64,000 nucleotides of DNA from Martelella sp. AD-3 (GTDB lineage Bacteria; Pseudomonadota; Alphaproteobacteria; Rhizobiales; Rhizobiaceae): contig NZ_CP014275.1 in NCBI RefSeq assembly GCF_001578105.1, forward strand, positions 2,170,001 to 2,234,000. The letters run 5' to 3'. The notes beneath the pieces were generated by a model. It did no database searches and had not been told where the DNA came from. It saw only the letters and a list, made by a program, of their open reading frames with translations. Made by a program: the position numbers and the translations under genes. Positions 18,527 through 27,832 of the stretch are shown piece by piece. Position 1 is the stretch's first letter. Every line of letters begins with the position of its first letter.

Positions 18527-18955
18527 TCAGCCGATCAGCCGCGGATATTCGATCGCCGGGCACCGGTCCATCACGACGTCAAGTCCCCTCGCCCTCGCTC
18601 TTTGAGCCGCTTCCTCGTCGACGATGTCGAGTTGCATCCAGATCACCCCGGGCAGCGGATCGAGCGCCAGCGCCTCGTCCACCACGCCGCCGACATATTC
18701 GGATGCCCGAAAGATATCGACCATGTCGATGGCGCCGGGGATGGCGGCAAGACTTTCGTAAACGGTCTCGCCATGAATTTCTTTTCCCGCAAGCCCGGGA
18801 TTGACCGGCACCACCGCGTAACCCTTCGACAGCAGGAACCCCATCACCCGATGGCTCGGGCGTTCCGGTTTCGGCGATGCGCCGACAAGCGCGATACGTT
18901 TGACCGAGCGCAGGATGTCACGAATTTGTGCATCTTTTTCCGCAGGTTGCGTCAT
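18527..18955 (-). CDS. CoA-binding domain protein (YccU-like)
   Basis: A 142-residue single-domain Rossmann protein of the CoA-binding family, related to E. coli YccU. The nucleotide loop is IALVGASPKPERPSHRV and the fold continues through VVPVNPGLAGKEIHGETVYESL. The C-terminal MDRCPAIEYPRL motif is strongly conserved in the group. Binding of CoA or a related nucleotide is expected; no reaction is known. The start is ATG 18955, internal to a longer open frame whose upstream part looks non-coding. It faces away from the secreted protein gene at 19034. Confidence 0.85.
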   Translation of the reverse strand: MTQPAEKDAQIRDILRSVKRIALVGASPKPERPSHRVMGFLLSKGYAVVPVNPGLAGKEIHGETVYESLAAIPGAIDMVDIFRASEYVGGVVDEALALDPLPGVIWMQLDIVDEEAAQRARARGLDVVMDRCPAIEYPRLIG

Positions 18956-19033
18956 GGCGTTGAAATTCTCCTTATGGTATAAAGTCGTGGTGCACGAGCA
19001 TGGAGGAGCCCCGACACGGGCATTGGGTAGATC

Positions 19034-19387
19034 ATGAAGCTTTTTCTCGCAACAGCAATGCTCCTGGCAGCGGCCGGTTCCGCAACGGCGCAGGAGCCGA
19101 TCAATCGGTACGACATTCAGGACATGACCTGCAATCAGGTCCACGGCATTCTCGACCGCGAGGGCGCCGCCATCCTGCGTTATCCGTCGCCGAGCGGCAG
19201 CGGCCGCATCCTCTATGACCGCTACGTCGACAGCCCGACCATCTGTTTCGGCCAGGGCGGGCATGCCGTGCAGCGGGTCGTGCCGACCAGGGACACCAAG
19301 GGTTGCCCGACGCTCTCCTGCAGGCCCGGCCCGCCGGAATGCGACACGCTCGGCTTTGACATGTTCTATTGTGACAATGACAACTGA
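19034..19387 (+). CDS. Small secreted six-cysteine protein, unknown function
   Basis: A 117-residue protein with a clear signal peptide (MKLFLATAMLLAAAGSATAQ, likely cleaved near residue 19 or 20). The mature part of about 98 residues has six cysteines, four clustered near the C terminus (GCPTLSC, PPEC, FYC), consistent with up to three disulfides in the periplasm. I do not recognise the family. The ribosome site before ATG 19034 is weak. It stands alone between the CoA-binding gene and poxB. Confidence 0.6.
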   Translation: MKLFLATAMLLAAAGSATAQEPINRYDIQDMTCNQVHGILDREGAAILRYPSPSGSGRILYDRYVDSPTICFGQGGHAVQRVVPTRDTKGCPTLSCRPGPPECDTLGFDMFYCDNDN

Positions 19388-19611
19388 ACGTTTCGCCTGA
19401 TCAGCGCTTCAGGCCCAGACTCCAGTAGCCGGGCTCTGTCGGAAAAACGACGCCAGGGCTTCACCTCCCGTCGATCGGTTGTTAAGCTTTTGCTGATCTC
19501 CGATGGTCTTTTCTCAAGCTTCGTCATGCGCGGAGCCGGATGATCGTTCCGGCAGATGCAGGCGCCCGCTGCCGGTTCCTCCAGGACGCCAGGCAAGGAA
19601 AAGAGCTATCC

Positions 19612-21333
19612 ATGGCAGAAAGCATCGCACATTACATTGCCCGCTATCTCGGCGCGGCAGGGGTGAAACGCATCTGGGGCGTGACCGGCGATTCGCTGAA
19701 TGGCCTCAGTGACAGTATCGGCCGGCTGAAGACGCTTGAGTGGATGGGCACCCGCCACGAGGAGGCAGCCGCCTTCGCCGCCGGCGCGGAGGCGCATCTT
19801 ACCGGCGAACTGGCGGTCTGCGCCGGTTCCTGCGGCCCCGGCAACCTGCATCTGATCAACGGCCTTTATGATTGCAACCGCAGCCATGTTCCCGTCCTTG
19901 CGATCGCCGCCCATATCCCGTCCTCCGAGATCGGCAGCGGTTATTTCCAGGAGACCCATCCGCAGGAACTGTTCCGCGAATGCAGCGTCTACTGCGAATT
20001 GATCTCCTCGCCTGAACAGATGCCCTATGTGCTCGAAGTCGCCATGCGCACGGCAATCGCGAAGAAGGGCGTCGCCGTCATCGTCCTGCCGGGCGACGTC
20101 GCGCTGAAGGACATGCCGGGCGATACGGCAATCCGCTGGAATGCGCCGGTCGAACCGGCCATGACGCCGCCCGAGGCGGAGATCGACAGGCTCGCCGAAC
20201 TGCTGAACAACGGCAGCAATATCACGCTTCTGTGCGGCGCCGGCTGCGCTGGCGCGCGCGCCGACGTGCTGGCCCTTGCCGAGGCGCTGCAATCGCCCAT
20301 GGTGCACGCCATGCGCGGCAAGGAATTCATCGAGTATGACAACCCCTACGATGTCGGCATGACGGGGCTGATCGGCTTTTCATCAGGTTACCACGCGATG
20401 GAATCAGCCGATACGCTGCTCATTCTTGGCTCCGCCTTTCCCTATCGCGCCTTCTATCCCGAAGAGGCGCAGATCGCGCAGATCGACACCCGCGCGGAGG
20501 CGCTCGGCGCGCATACGCAAGTCGATCTCGGCATTCTTGGTGACGTTGGCTCCACAATCCGCGCGCTGCTGCCGAAGCTGAAGAAAGACCGGAGCAGCAA
20601 GTTCCTCGACAATGCCGTCAAGCACTACAGAAAGGCCCGCGAGGCGCTGGACTCCCTTGCCTCGGAGAGAAGCGCCAAGGGCAATATTCACCCGCAATAT
20701 CTCGCGAAACTGCTCAGCGAAAAGGCAACGGACGACGCGATCTTTACCTGTGATGTCGGCACGCCGACAGTCTGGGCCGCCCGCTATGTCGGCATGAACG
20801 GCAAGCGCCGGCTGATCGGCTCCTTCTCGCACGGTTCCATGGCCAATGCGCTGTCGCAGGCAATCGGCGCCCAGGCGATCGATCCGGACCGGCAGGTCAT
20901 TGCCATGTGCGGCGATGGCGGCTTTTCCATGCTGATGGGTGATGTCCTGTCGGTCACGCAGCTGAACCTGCCGATCAAGATCGTGGTCTTCCACAACCGC
21001 TCGCTTGGCTTCGTCGCCATGGAGATGAAGGCCGGCGGCTATATCTCCGACTCAACCGATCTCAGCAGCCCCGATTTTGCCCGCATTGCCGAGGCCGCCG
21101 GCATGAAGGGCATCAAGGTGGAGGACGCCAAGGCGCTGCCCGCCGCCCTCGACGAGGCGCTCGAGACGCCCGGTCCCGTGCTGGTGGATGTGATGACGGC
21201 GAAACAGGAACTCGCCATGCCCCCGCAAATCACCATGGAACAGGCCAAGGGCTTCAGCCTCTACATGATGCGCGCGATCCTCAACGGCCGCGGCGACGAA
21301 CTGGTGCAGCTGACGAAGACAAACCTGCGCTGA
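19612..21333 (+). CDS. poxB: Thiamine-diphosphate pyruvate:quinone oxidoreductase (PoxB-like)
   Basis: A 573-residue ThDP/FAD enzyme, the same length as E. coli PoxB (572). The N-terminal PYR domain has the catalytic glutamate region [19 protein letters not shown]. The C-terminal PP domain has the ThDP motif [13 protein letters not shown] with N(L/R) near HNRSLGF. The enzyme decarboxylates pyruvate to acetate and CO2 and passes electrons to ubiquinone at the membrane. Start ATG 19612 follows AAGGAAAAGAG; the open frame upstream to 19540 is probably leader. A bidirectional terminator follows. Confidence 0.88.
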   Translation: MAESIAHYIARYLGAAGVKRIWGVTGDSLNGLSDSIGRLKTLEWMGTRHEEAAAFAAGAEAHLTGELAVCAGSCGPGNLHLINGLYDCNRSHVPVLAIAAHIPSSEIGSGYFQETHPQELFRECSVYCELISSPEQMPYVLEVAMRTAIAKKGVAVIVLPGDVALKDMPGDTAIRWNAPVEPAMTPPEAEIDRLAELLNNGSNITLLCGAGCAGARADVLALAEALQSPMVHAMRGKEFIEYDNPYDVGMTGLIGFSSGYHAMESADTLLILGSAFPYRAFYPEEAQIAQIDTRAEALGAHTQVDLGILGDVGSTIRALLPKLKKDRSSKFLDNAVKHYRKAREALDSLASERSAKGNIHPQYLAKLLSEKATDDAIFTCDVGTPTVWAARYVGMNGKRRLIGSFSHGSMANALSQAIGAQAIDPDRQVIAMCGDGGFSMLMGDVLSVTQLNLPIKIVVFHNRSLGFVAMEMKAGGYISDSTDLSSPDFARIAEAAGMKGIKVEDAKALPAALDEALETPGPVLVDVMTAKQELAMPPQITMEQAKGFSLYMMRAILNGRGDELVQLTKTNLR

Positions 21334-21352
21334 GATCATTCAAGGAAAAGAG

Positions 21353-21377
21353 AAAGCCCGCCGGTCTGGCGGGCTTT
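21353..21377. terminator. Bidirectional terminator between poxB and ndk
   Basis: A perfect 10-bp stem AAAGCCCGCC (21353-21362) / GGCGGGCTTT (21368-21377) with a 5-nt loop lies between the convergent poxB and ndk genes. Confidence 0.88.
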
Positions 21378-21404
21378 GAAAGCATCCGGCAAGACCAATC
21401 GGCC

Positions 21405-21827
21405 TCAGCCGACGATCTCGGTTTCGGAGAACCAGAAGGCGATTTCACGCGCCGCGGTTTCCGGAGCATCGGAACCGTGAACCGAATTTTCGCCCATGGA
21501 CAGCGCGAAAGTCTTGCGGATCGTGCCTTCGTCGGCCTTTTCCGGGTTGGTCGCGCCCATGATCTCGCGGTTCTTCAGGACGGCGTTTTCGCCTTCGAGA
21601 ACCTGAACGACGGTCGGGCCGGAACACATGAACTCGACGAGCTCACCGAAGAACGGACGCTCCTTGTGCTCGGCATAGAAGGCTTCGGCATCGCGCTTTG
21701 CCATCCACACGCGCTTGGAGGCGACGACGCGCAGGCCGTTTTCCTCGAAAACCTTGGTGATGGCGCCGGTCAGGTTGCGCTTGGTGGCATCCGGCTTGAT
21801 CATCGAAAAAGTGCGTTCAATCGCCAT
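21405..21827 (-). CDS. ndk: Nucleoside-diphosphate kinase
   Basis: A 140-residue enzyme that transfers the gamma phosphate between nucleoside triphosphates and diphosphates through a phospho-histidine. The active-site histidine is H117 in [10 protein letters not shown], with the N-terminal [13 protein letters not shown] motif and the [15 protein letters not shown] loop present. Full length for bacterial Ndk. ATG 21827 follows GAGGACGAATGAT. It converges with poxB on a shared terminator. Confidence 0.97.
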   Translation of the reverse strand: MAIERTFSMIKPDATKRNLTGAITKVFEENGLRVVASKRVWMAKRDAEAFYAEHKERPFFGELVEFMCSGPTVVQVLEGENAVLKNREIMGATNPEKADEGTIRKTFALSMGENSVHGSDAPETAAREIAFWFSETEIVG

Positions 21828-21940
21828 ATCATTCGTCCTCTGGCAAATTTCGTTTCGGGAAATTCGGCCGGTGTATAGAGGTGTTTGAAGCAAAATGGAA
21901 GCGTATCCGGCAGCGGAATCCGCCGAAAGGACGGGCAATC

Positions 21941-22609
21941 TCAGCCTTTCTGCGTGAATTCGAGGCAGCGCTCGAACCAGTTCGCCACGGGATCATTGGG
22001 GTCGAGCAACCCGGTATTTCCGGTGAGCGCCGCCCACTGGAACGCGCCGAAGACGATATAGTCACAGAAGAGCGGTTCGTTTCCGCCAATGAAAGGCTGA
22101 AATTTCAGCATGTTGCGGAGCGGCGCGCATTTTTCGGGAAAGGCGGCGATCTCCGCCTCGCGGCCCGTGACCACCTCTTCCAGCGTGGCGCCGAGGCGCG
22201 CCTCGCGGCTTTCGCGGAAATAGGCCTGATCGACCGGCCCCAGCATGTCATGAATGTGCTTTACCGCAATGCGCGTCACCGCCGGATGCAGCGTGGCCTG
22301 CGACCAGGCTTCGACAAAACGCGCCATGGCAAGCCCGCCCTCGCCCGAAAACAGCGAGGGCCGGTCCGGGTAGGTCTGCTCCAGATAGATAGCGATTGCG
22401 AAACTGTCGGCAATCAGCTGATCGCCATCCCGCAAAATCGGCACGGTCCTGGAGAACCCGTTCTCCAGCTTGGCAATCTCGGTGAAGCCGACCGGCTTCT
22501 CCTCGAAATCCAGGCCTTTGTGTTTCAGCGCCAGGACGACCTTCCAGCAATGCGGCGAAAAGGGCGCCGAGCCATCGGCGCCGCAAAGCGAATAGAGTAC
22601 TCGGCTCAT
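21941..22609 (-). CDS. Glutathione S-transferase family protein
   Basis: A 222-residue GST: thioredoxin-fold N-terminal domain (residues 1-80, with [25 protein letters not shown] and the glutathione-binding [15 protein letters not shown] loop) and an all-alpha C-terminal domain. The S-P-H-C at the active-site position suggests a serine- or cysteine-type enzyme, as in beta or zeta classes. It probably conjugates or reduces electrophiles in the cytoplasm; the substrate is unknown. ATG 22609 is preceded by AAGGAGTCATGCC. It is divergent from the DJ-1/PfpI gene. Confidence 0.85.
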   Translation of the reverse strand: MSRVLYSLCGADGSAPFSPHCWKVVLALKHKGLDFEEKPVGFTEIAKLENGFSRTVPILRDGDQLIADSFAIAIYLEQTYPDRPSLFSGEGGLAMARFVEAWSQATLHPAVTRIAVKHIHDMLGPVDQAYFRESREARLGATLEEVVTGREAEIAAFPEKCAPLRNMLKFQPFIGGNEPLFCDYIVFGAFQWAALTGNTGLLDPNDPVANWFERCLEFTQKG

Positions 22610-22761
22610 GGCATGACTCCTTATGTCAGAGAACAGAATGTGCTGCGCTGCGAAAAGTTTCAAGACCGGCGCGCGATTGCCGCCGGCGTAGTATATCCTT
22701 AATACCAGTGCGCGGACCATTGCTGCTAGAATTGAGCCTCGTCATTTTTGAGGAGGACAGA

Positions 22762-23331
22762 ATGGCAGCGAAGAAAATTCTGATGATCACCGGCGACTTC
22801 ACCGAGGACTACGAGACCATGGTGCCGTTCCAGACCCTGCTTGCCGTCGGCCACACGGTGGACGCGGTCTGCCCGGGCAAGAAGGCCGGCGATACCGTCC
22901 CGACGGCGATCCACGATTTCGAGGGCGACCAGACCTATTCGGAAAAGCCCGGTCACCGCTTCGCCCTGACGGCGGATTTCGAGACGGCCGATCCGGCCGC
23001 CTATGACGCGCTGGTGATCCCGGGCGGGCGGGCGCCGGAATATCTGCGGCTCGATGAGCGGGTGCTCGCGATCGTGAAGCACTTCTTTGCCGAAAACAAG
23101 CCGGTCGCCGCGATCTGCCACGGCGCGCAGATCCTTGCCGCCGCCGATGTGCTGAAGGGCCGGCAATGCTCGGCCTACCCGGCCTGCGCTCCGGAAGTGC
23201 GGCTTGCCGGCGGCGCTTACGCCGATATCGCCGTCACCGATGCCGTGACCGACGGCAATCTCGTCACCGCGCCGGCGTGGCCCGCCCATCCGGCATGGCT
23301 TTCGCAGTTCATGAAGCTGCTCGACGCCTGA
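22762..23331 (+). CDS. DJ-1/PfpI family protein
   Basis: A 189-residue protein of the class I glutamine-amidotransferase-like superfamily. The nucleophile elbow is A-I-C119-H120-G-A-Q, and E15/E18 sit where DJ-1 proteins keep the glutamate that polarises the cysteine. Members act as glyoxalase III/deglycase-like or chaperone proteins against carbonyl stress; sequence alone does not settle which. Start ATG 22762 has an excellent GAGGAGGACAGA upstream. The region between it and the divergent GST (22610-22761) must hold both promoters. Confidence 0.87.
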   Translation: MAAKKILMITGDFTEDYETMVPFQTLLAVGHTVDAVCPGKKAGDTVPTAIHDFEGDQTYSEKPGHRFALTADFETADPAAYDALVIPGGRAPEYLRLDERVLAIVKHFFAENKPVAAICHGAQILAAADVLKGRQCSAYPACAPEVRLAGGAYADIAVTDAVTDGNLVTAPAWPAHPAWLSQFMKLLDA

Positions 23332-23439
23332 GACGCCAAGGCCCGGCTCGGCGCTCTCCCTTGAGCCTGCGCCGGGCCGGAGCACTGTTCAGCTTTTCCT
23401 GGAAACGCACTATAATGCGTCCGGAAAAGGGAGGAGATC

Positions 23440-23793
23440 ATGTGCAGACTGTTCATCGAGGCTGACCCAACGCTTTGGGAAAGCACGACGCGCTCGATCC
23501 GCATCGACGGCATGGTGACGAGCGTCAGGCTCGAGAATTTCTTCTGGAACGCGCTTGCCGAGATCGGCGGACGCGATGGCCTTGCCACCACGCAGCTGAT
23601 TGCGAAACTCTATCACGAGGCTCTCGAGGCCGGCCATGACAGCGGCAATTTCACTTCGTTTCTGAGGGTCTGCTGCGGGCGCTATCTGGCACTGCAGCTT
23701 TCCGGCGACATTCCGGGCGGCCTGCCGATCGGCAAGCTCGACGCGCTTTCGATCCTGAAGCGGGAAAAGGAGCGCGGCCGCGCCGTGGCCTGA
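23440..23793 (+). CDS. Ribbon-helix-helix domain protein
   Basis: A 117-residue protein with the ribbon-helix-helix layout of a family common in Rhizobiales: a beta strand TRSIRIDGMVTSVRLENFFW followed by helices with ALAEIGGRDGLATTQLIAKLY. It probably binds DNA as a dimer, but no target is known. AGGGAGGAGATC precedes the ATG. It lies alone between the PfpI and DinB genes, all on the plus strand, with gaps of about 110 bp on each side. Confidence 0.78.
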   Translation: MCRLFIEADPTLWESTTRSIRIDGMVTSVRLENFFWNALAEIGGRDGLATTQLIAKLYHEALEAGHDSGNFTSFLRVCCGRYLALQLSGDIPGGLPIGKLDALSILKREKERGRAVA

Positions 23794-23902
23794 TACGGTC
23801 CATCAGGCCGGCTGATATCCGCCATCGCATGTTTTCATGAGGCGAAAGGCGGCGCTTGTCTTATGATCGGCGCACCCGTTCATTGCCACGCAAGAGAGAC
23901 CC

Positions 23903-24415
23903 ATGTTGCAGCACTACCGCATGTTCGCCGCCTATAATGCTTGGGCCAACGCCTTCGTTTATGAGGAGGCCGCGGAACTTTCCGACGACGAGCGCAAGCG
24001 CGATCTGGGCGCCTTCTTCCGCTCCGTCCATGCCACACTGAACCATGTGCTCTATGCCGACCGGATCTGGATGACCCGTTTTGCGGGCGCCGATACAGGC
24101 CCGGTCAAACTCGATACGATCCTGCACGACGATTTCGCCGCGCTCAGGGACGACCGCGAAAGGGAAGACCTAAGGATCATCGCTTTCGTCGACGGCATGG
24201 ATGCGGTCCGGCTTGAGGGGACGTTTTCGTATACGCGCGGCACGCCGCCGAAAGATTATACCGACCGTTATCAGACGACGCTCGCGCATTTCTTCAACCA
24301 CCAGACCCATCACCGCGGCCAGGTCCACGCCATGCTGACCATGCTCGGCCGGCCGTCGCCGGCAATCGACCTCCTCTATTTCCTCAGAAGCGAAGACGGT
24401 CGTCGGTTCGCCTGA
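23903..24415 (+). CDS. DinB family putative metalloenzyme
   Basis: A 170-residue four-helix-bundle protein. The three metal-binding histidines of the DinB/YfiT fold are present: H48 in NHVLYADR and H133/H137 in FNHQTHHRGQ. The family contains thiol-dependent enzymes, such as mycothiol or bacillithiol transferases, but in a proteobacterium the thiol and reaction are unknown. The start is ATG 23903, after AAGAGAGACCC. Nothing in the neighbours points to a pathway. Confidence 0.85.
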   Translation: MLQHYRMFAAYNAWANAFVYEEAAELSDDERKRDLGAFFRSVHATLNHVLYADRIWMTRFAGADTGPVKLDTILHDDFAALRDDREREDLRIIAFVDGMDAVRLEGTFSYTRGTPPKDYTDRYQTTLAHFFNHQTHHRGQVHAMLTMLGRPSPAIDLLYFLRSEDGRRFA

Positions 24416-24480
24416 ATTTCGCGGCGCCGCAGCGGTTCTCCGTCTTGCCAAACGCGGGCGTTTCAGACACAACCGCTGCC

Positions 24481-26364
24481 ATGATCTCGATATCCGACCT
24501 TTCCGTCCGCATTGCCGGACGCCTGCTCATCGAAAACGCTTCCGTCTCCATTCCCGATGGGATGAAGGCGGGGCTGGTCGGCCGCAATGGCGCCGGCAAG
24601 TCAACGCTCTTCCGCGTCCTCACCGGCGCGCTTTCGCCCGAGACCGGCACGGTGTCGCTGCCGAAGAAGGCGCGCATCGGCCAGGTGGCGCAGGAGGCGC
24701 CGGGCACGGAAGACCCGCTGATCGACATCGTCCTTGCCGCCGACAAGGAGCGAGCGGCACTGATGGCGGAGGCCGAAACCGCGACCGACGCGCACCGCAT
24801 CGCCGAGATCCAGACGCGGCTGGTCGATATCGATGCCCATTCGGCGGAAGCCCGCGCCGCCAGCATCCTCTCCGGCCTCGGCTTTGACGAGGCGGCGCAG
24901 AAGCGTCCGGCATCGTCGTTTTCCGGGGGCTGGCGGATGCGCGTCGCGCTTGCGGCAGTGCTCTTCTCCGAGCCCGACCTGCTGCTCCTCGACGAGCCGA
25001 CAAACTATCTGGACCTTGAGGGCACGCTGTGGCTCGAAGACTATATTCGCCGCTACCCTTACAGTGTCATCATCATTTCGCACGACCGCGACCTCCTGAA
25101 CACGGCGGCCAACGCGATCATCCATCTCGACCAGAGAAAGCTGACCTTCTACCGCGGCTCCTACGACCAGTTCGAGCGGCAGAAGGCGGAAGCCGACGAG
25201 TTGCAGATGAAGGCCCGCGCCAAGAACGAGGCGCAGCGCAAGCACCTGCAGAGCTTCATCGACCGGTTCAAGGCCAAGGCCTCGAAGGCCCGCCAGGCGC
25301 AAAGCCGCATCAAGGCGCTGGAGAGGATGGGCACGGTTGCCGCCGTGATCGAGGATCACGTCCAGGGCTTCTCCTTTCCGGAACCGGAAAAGCAGCCCGC
25401 CTCCCCGATCATCGCCATCGAGGATGGGGCGGTCGGCTACACGCCCGGCCAGCCGATTCTCAAGGACATCAATCTCAGGATCGACAATGACGACCGGATC
25501 GCGCTGCTCGGCGCCAACGGCAACGGCAAGTCGACCTTCGCCAAGTTCATCTCCGGCCGGCTGGAGCCGGAATCGGGCACGCTGAAACGCGCGCCGCATC
25601 TTTCCACCGGCTTTTTCGCTCAGCACCAGATCGACGATCTCGTGCCGGACGAAAGCGCTGTTGCGCATGTGCGCAAGCTGATGCCGACGGCAACCGAGCC
25701 GAAAGTGCGCGCCCGCGTGGCCCAGATGGGTCTTGCGACGGAAAAGATGGATACGCCGGCGCGTGATCTTTCCGGCGGCGAAAAGGCGCGGCTCCTGATG
25801 GGGCTGGCCGCCTTCCACGCGCCGAACCTGCTGATCCTCGACGAGCCGACCAACCACCTCGACATCGACAGCCGCAATGCGCTCGTGCGTGCGCTGAACG
25901 ACTATCCCGGCGCGGTGATCCTGATCTCGCATGACCGGCACCTGATCGAGGCGACCGTCGACCGGCTGTGGCTGGTCCATGACGGCACGGTCAAGGCCTA
26001 TGACGGCGATCTGGAGGATTACCGCGACCTGATCGTCTCCGGCGGCAGGAAGGCGCAGAAGGCTGAAGCGCCGAATGCCGAGGCGCGCTCGAAGTCCGTC
26101 CAGCGCAAGAGTGCCGCCGAACGCCGCGCCGCCCTTGCGCCGTTGAAGAAGAAGATTGATACGGCCGAGAAGAAGACGGCGAAGATCGAACAGATCATCG
26201 CCAGGCTCGACGCCGACCTTGCCGACCCCAAGCTTTATGAAAAGGCGCCGGAAAAGGCCAAGGTCATGATCCAGGCCCGCGCCAACGCCGCGGCGGAGCT
26301 TGCCAAGATCGAGGAAGAATGGCTTTCGCTCTCCGCCCAGTATGAAGAGGCCATGGCCGACTGA
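24481..26364 (+). CDS. ABC-F family ATPase (Uup/EttA-like)
   Basis: A 627-residue soluble protein with two ABC cassettes and no membrane domain. Walker A motifs are GRNGAGKST (34-42) and GANGNGKST (near 344-352). Both cassettes end in an LDEPTN(Y/H)LD Walker B, and the linker between them is rich in charged residues (KAKASKARQAQSRIKALERM). The C-terminal coiled coil (about 530-620) resembles Uup. ABC-F proteins act on the ribosome or rRNA rather than in transport. The start ATG 24481 has no visible Shine-Dalgarno; homologous sequence begins there. Confidence 0.9.
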   Translation: MISISDLSVRIAGRLLIENASVSIPDGMKAGLVGRNGAGKSTLFRVLTGALSPETGTVSLPKKARIGQVAQEAPGTEDPLIDIVLAADKERAALMAEAETATDAHRIAEIQTRLVDIDAHSAEARAASILSGLGFDEAAQKRPASSFSGGWRMRVALAAVLFSEPDLLLLDEPTNYLDLEGTLWLEDYIRRYPYSVIIISHDRDLLNTAANAIIHLDQRKLTFYRGSYDQFERQKAEADELQMKARAKNEAQRKHLQSFIDRFKAKASKARQAQSRIKALERMGTVAAVIEDHVQGFSFPEPEKQPASPIIAIEDGAVGYTPGQPILKDINLRIDNDDRIALLGANGNGKSTFAKFISGRLEPESGTLKRAPHLSTGFFAQHQIDDLVPDESAVAHVRKLMPTATEPKVRARVAQMGLATEKMDTPARDLSGGEKARLLMGLAAFHAPNLLILDEPTNHLDIDSRNALVRALNDYPGAVILISHDRHLIEATVDRLWLVHDGTVKAYDGDLEDYRDLIVSGGRKAQKAEAPNAEARSKSVQRKSAAERRAALAPLKKKIDTAEKKTAKIEQIIARLDADLADPKLYEKAPEKAKVMIQARANAAAELAKIEEEWLSLSAQYEEAMAD

Positions 26365-26401
26365 GCCCCAGTCGCTCCGGCAAGACAGCCGCGGCCTTCG
26401 G

Positions 26402-27700
26402 CTACGGACCCGACGGCTGACCTGTCTTGGGATGAAAGAAGACAATGCGTATGTCCTTCGCCATGCGATCCAGCCAGGGTTTCGGCAGGTGCTCGATCAG
26501 CATGCCGTTCTGCACGACCGTGGAATAGCTGCAAACGACGCGGTAGCCGGGCGCTTCGCCCTCAGGCGTCGGTAGAGTCTCGCGCAATTCCCAGCGTACG
26601 GCGACACCGTCTGCGAGATCGACGCGCCGGCTGATGCCGCCGCTGGACAGATTGGCGCCGATATGGTGGGTAGTCAGATCATCGGCACCCGGCAAAGGCC
26701 GCGGGCTCATGAAGCCGAACAGTCGGTCATGCTGCAGGATATCCCTGCGCGCATAGGGCCAGACGAACTGCCGCAGGAAATGCTGGTCGGCAAAATGGCG
26801 CGAGTTGAGCGGCGCCTGCAGGAAGCGGCTGACCAGAAGGCGCATCGGCGGCAGGGCGCCGACTGTCGCGCCCCACAGCCCCGCCAGAAGCAATTCGGTA
26901 TGGGTGAACCAGTCGCGAATGCCGTGAAACTGACGGCCGCTTTCCACCCACTCCCTGACGGTCTCGGCTTCTCGCGCGCTGATCAGGGAATCCGCGTCGC
27001 GGAAAATCACGCGGTGCGCCCCGTTTTCGTCAAGCGCCGCAAAGCGCCACATCGGTCCGGGCCAGCGTCTCATTCTCTGATCGGCAAAGATGACCTCGGC
27101 GCCTGCCTCTCTCAATTGCCCGATGGTGACCCCGGGCACCGACTTGTCGACGTAGAAGCGGCATGTCCAGTCGGGATAGACGCTTTCGCGCGCCCGCGCA
27201 TTCATCACCGCCGTTTCACAATAGCGCGGCCGGTCGCCGTATAGCGAGAATGCGATGACGTTGCGCTCGCGCGTTGCCGCAGACGGCGGCGGCTGCCGGA
27301 CGGCGGGACGGTCCTCCGGCGGCGCGCATCCGAATATCTCGTCCCGGAGTTCCAGCGCCCGGCGGCCATATTCGCCGGTCTTCCGGTCGTCCTTCTTCTC
27401 TCCCCAGGCGTGGGAGAGGGCATCGAAAGCCACGAAGTGCCGGGGATCGAACGACAATGATCGCTCGGCAGCCTCAATCGCATCATCAAACGCTCCGAGC
27501 CGCAGATGGCAGACCGCGATGTTCGACCAGATCACGGGATTGTCCGGCTGGACGCCGGCGGCGGCGCGTGCGAACGCCAGCGCCTCGCCATAATTGGCAT
27601 AGTGATAGGCGCGGTTATAGCCTTCCCAGAACGACGACAATTGCGATCTCACGGATACAGCAGAAGGCGTTCCGGTAATCAGATTGCTTTGAAAATCCAT
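26402..27700 (-). CDS. TPR protein with glycosyltransferase-like domain
   Basis: A 432-residue protein. Residues 25-125 form about three tetratricopeptide-like helical pairs (for example PDNPVIWSNIAVCHLRLGAFDDAIEAAE is spread over 52-79). From about 147 the sequence resembles nucleotide-sugar glycosyltransferases: FSLYGDRPRYCETA, YPDWTCRFYVD, and an acidic RDADS (234-238) in the position of a DxD metal site. A role in surface polysaccharide is plausible but not shown. It follows metF after an unusually AT-rich 130-bp gap. ATG 27700 is assumed; the nearest GGAGG is 13 bases upstream. Confidence 0.6.
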   Translation of the reverse strand: MDFQSNLITGTPSAVSVRSQLSSFWEGYNRAYHYANYGEALAFARAAAGVQPDNPVIWSNIAVCHLRLGAFDDAIEAAERSLSFDPRHFVAFDALSHAWGEKKDDRKTGEYGRRALELRDEIFGCAPPEDRPAVRQPPPSAATRERNVIAFSLYGDRPRYCETAVMNARARESVYPDWTCRFYVDKSVPGVTIGQLREAGAEVIFADQRMRRWPGPMWRFAALDENGAHRVIFRDADSLISAREAETVREWVESGRQFHGIRDWFTHTELLLAGLWGATVGALPPMRLLVSRFLQAPLNSRHFADQHFLRQFVWPYARRDILQHDRLFGFMSPRPLPGADDLTTHHIGANLSSGGISRRVDLADGVAVRWELRETLPTPEGEAPGYRVVCSYSTVVQNGMLIEHLPKPWLDRMAKDIRIVFFHPKTGQPSGP

Positions 27701-27736
27701 CTTCGCGCGGCAGCCTCCACAGTAACCACCGCAGCA

Positions 27737-27826
27737 GAATAACAAAATAATATATTAAATAAACACGCCCGATTTATATTATTTTCACCTGAATATAACA
27801 TCTATATTCTTGTATTTACCTGTTAT
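27737..27826. other. AT-rich intergenic patch with two inverted repeats
   Basis: About 90 bp composed mostly of A and T in an otherwise GC-rich region. AATAATAT (27746-27753) is matched by ATATTATT (27776-27783), and GAATATA (27791-27797) by TATATTC (27803-27809). It is likely the promoter area of the TPR gene and may end metF transcription; it also looks compositionally foreign. Confidence 0.6.
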
Positions 27827-27832
27827 CTCCGG

